Source: JASLBX01 sp036374175 (lineage in GTDB: Bacteria > Actinomycetota > Actinomycetes > Jiangellales > Jiangellaceae). Taken from it: 5,568 nt of DNA. Where the stretch lies: contig DASUUH010000089.1 of NCBI GenBank assembly GCA_036374175.1, forward strand, positions 1 through 5,568. The letters are read 5' to 3'. Of this stretch, positions 5,059 to 5,568 are shown one piece after another. Positions within the stretch are counted from its first letter, which is position 1. Each line of letters begins with the position of its first letter. The notes under the pieces are model-generated. The model searched no databases and was not told where the DNA came from. It worked only from the letters and a program-made list of their open reading frames with translations. The position numbers and the translations under genes are program-made.

Positions 5059-5568
5059 ATGGCAGCACTGCTGGACTTGTGCCTGATCCGTACCGGTGCC
5101 CGGCCGGGTGAGCCGCCGATGCGGCTGGGCGTGCCGCTGCTGGATGAGTACCTGGCGTTCGTGGCCGGCCGGTGCCGGCCGAACACGGTGCTGGCGGTCG
5201 GCTACGACCTGAAGGTGTTCTTTACCGTGGTCGGCAAGCCACCGGAGGAGGTGCGGCCGGTCGATGTGCTGGCGTTCGTGACCGCGCAACGCACCGGCCA
5301 ACGGTCGATCGGCGCGGTGGCACGGCCGGTCGGTGACGATGTGGCGGGTGTGTCGTTGCGGACGGTGCGCCGGAGGTTGTCGAGCGTGTCCGGGCTGTTC
5401 GCGTTCCTGCATGCCCGCGGCGAGGTTGCCACGAACCCGGTGCCGCGCGGTCTGCCGACCCGGCGGGAACGAGACCGGCCTGGGCAGGGTGTGCCGTTGG
5501 TACGTCGGGTGCGCACATTGCCGCGGATTCTTACCCCGGCCGAGGTGGACGCGCTGATGGGGGCGTTG
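5059..5568 (+). CDS. Tyrosine recombinase (phage-type integrase/XerC-like), N-terminal part
   Basis: The first 170 codons are present and the gene runs off the right edge. Residues about 26-128 form the N-terminal core-binding (SAM-like) domain that grips DNA: it opens LLDEYLAFVAGRCRPNTV, continues with YDLKVFF near 49-55 and the basic helix VSLRTVRRRLSSVSGLFAFL (98-117), and ends NPVPRGLPTRRER. The linker and start of the catalytic domain follow (RTLPRILTPAEVDALM, 152-167), as in full-length actinobacterial recombinases of about 300-400 residues. All catalytic residues lie beyond the window. The enzyme would catalyse site-specific DNA strand exchange in the cytoplasm. The start is set by AGGAAGG 9 bases upstream. 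Palindromes at 4846-4948 precede it. It could be the first gene of a multi-recombinase cluster, but that cannot be seen here. Confidence 0.9.
   Translation, partial: MAALLDLCLIRTGARPGEPPMRLGVPLLDEYLAFVAGRCRPNTVLAVGYDLKVFFTVVGKPPEEVRPVDVLAFVTAQRTGQRSIGAVARPVGDDVAGVSLRTVRRRLSSVSGLFAFLHARGEVATNPVPRGLPTRRERDRPGQGVPLVRRVRTLPRILTPAEVDALMGAL

Noticed and set aside
4629..5186. 185-codon - strand frame entering the recombinase start
   Set aside because: Most of it is antisense to the recombinase or low-quality sequence. Only its last 30 or so codons look protein-like, and these are listed separately at low confidence.
1..5568. CRISPR array or regularly spaced direct repeats
   Set aside because: No repeat-spacer pattern was seen on either strand; the only tandem repeat is the coding Ig duplication.

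Overview
The window is high-GC DNA with strongly G/C-ending codons, purine-rich Shine-Dalgarno sites and GTG starts. This points to an actinobacterium (Actinomycetota); I cannot name a genus. It looks like accessory DNA. The last 26 codons of one tyrosine recombinase open the window, the first 170 codons of a different one close it, both on the + strand, and about 5 kb lies between them. That interior holds two intact genes for exported proteins, one clearly frameshifted gene, several small stop-interrupted reading frames, and many inverted repeats.

Layout, left to right. 2-82 (+) is the recombinase C-terminus, including the probable catalytic tyrosine. 83-256 is non-coding and holds two hairpins; the second has a T4 run and sits between convergent frames. 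257-748 (-) is one reading frame broken by a single in-frame TGA. 838-1851 (+) is a gene of unknown function that is readable only across three frame segments, so it is called a pseudogene. 1879-2418 (+) is an intact small secreted protein with a good ribosome binding site. 2415-2732 (+) is a chain of very short frames in a single register, the first coupled to the previous gene by an ATGA overlap; a long hairpin lies inside it. 2781-4262 (-) is an intact secreted protein made of immunoglobulin-like repeats. 4263-5058 is a long intergenic stretch with several palindromes. 5059 to the end (+) is the start of the second tyrosine recombinase.

Functional reading. The two intact interior genes both encode exported, probably surface or extracellular, proteins, and they converge on a hairpin-rich spacer. 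Nothing shows that they work together. The bracketing recombinases and the decayed genes suggest an integrated element or a recombination-prone junction, not a single operon. I did not find a CRISPR array, tRNA, rRNA, restriction, toxin-antitoxin or other recognisable defence locus. The most useful new observations are the frameshifted gene, the two same-frame stop interruptions, and the palindromes next to the recombinase and Ig-repeat genes.
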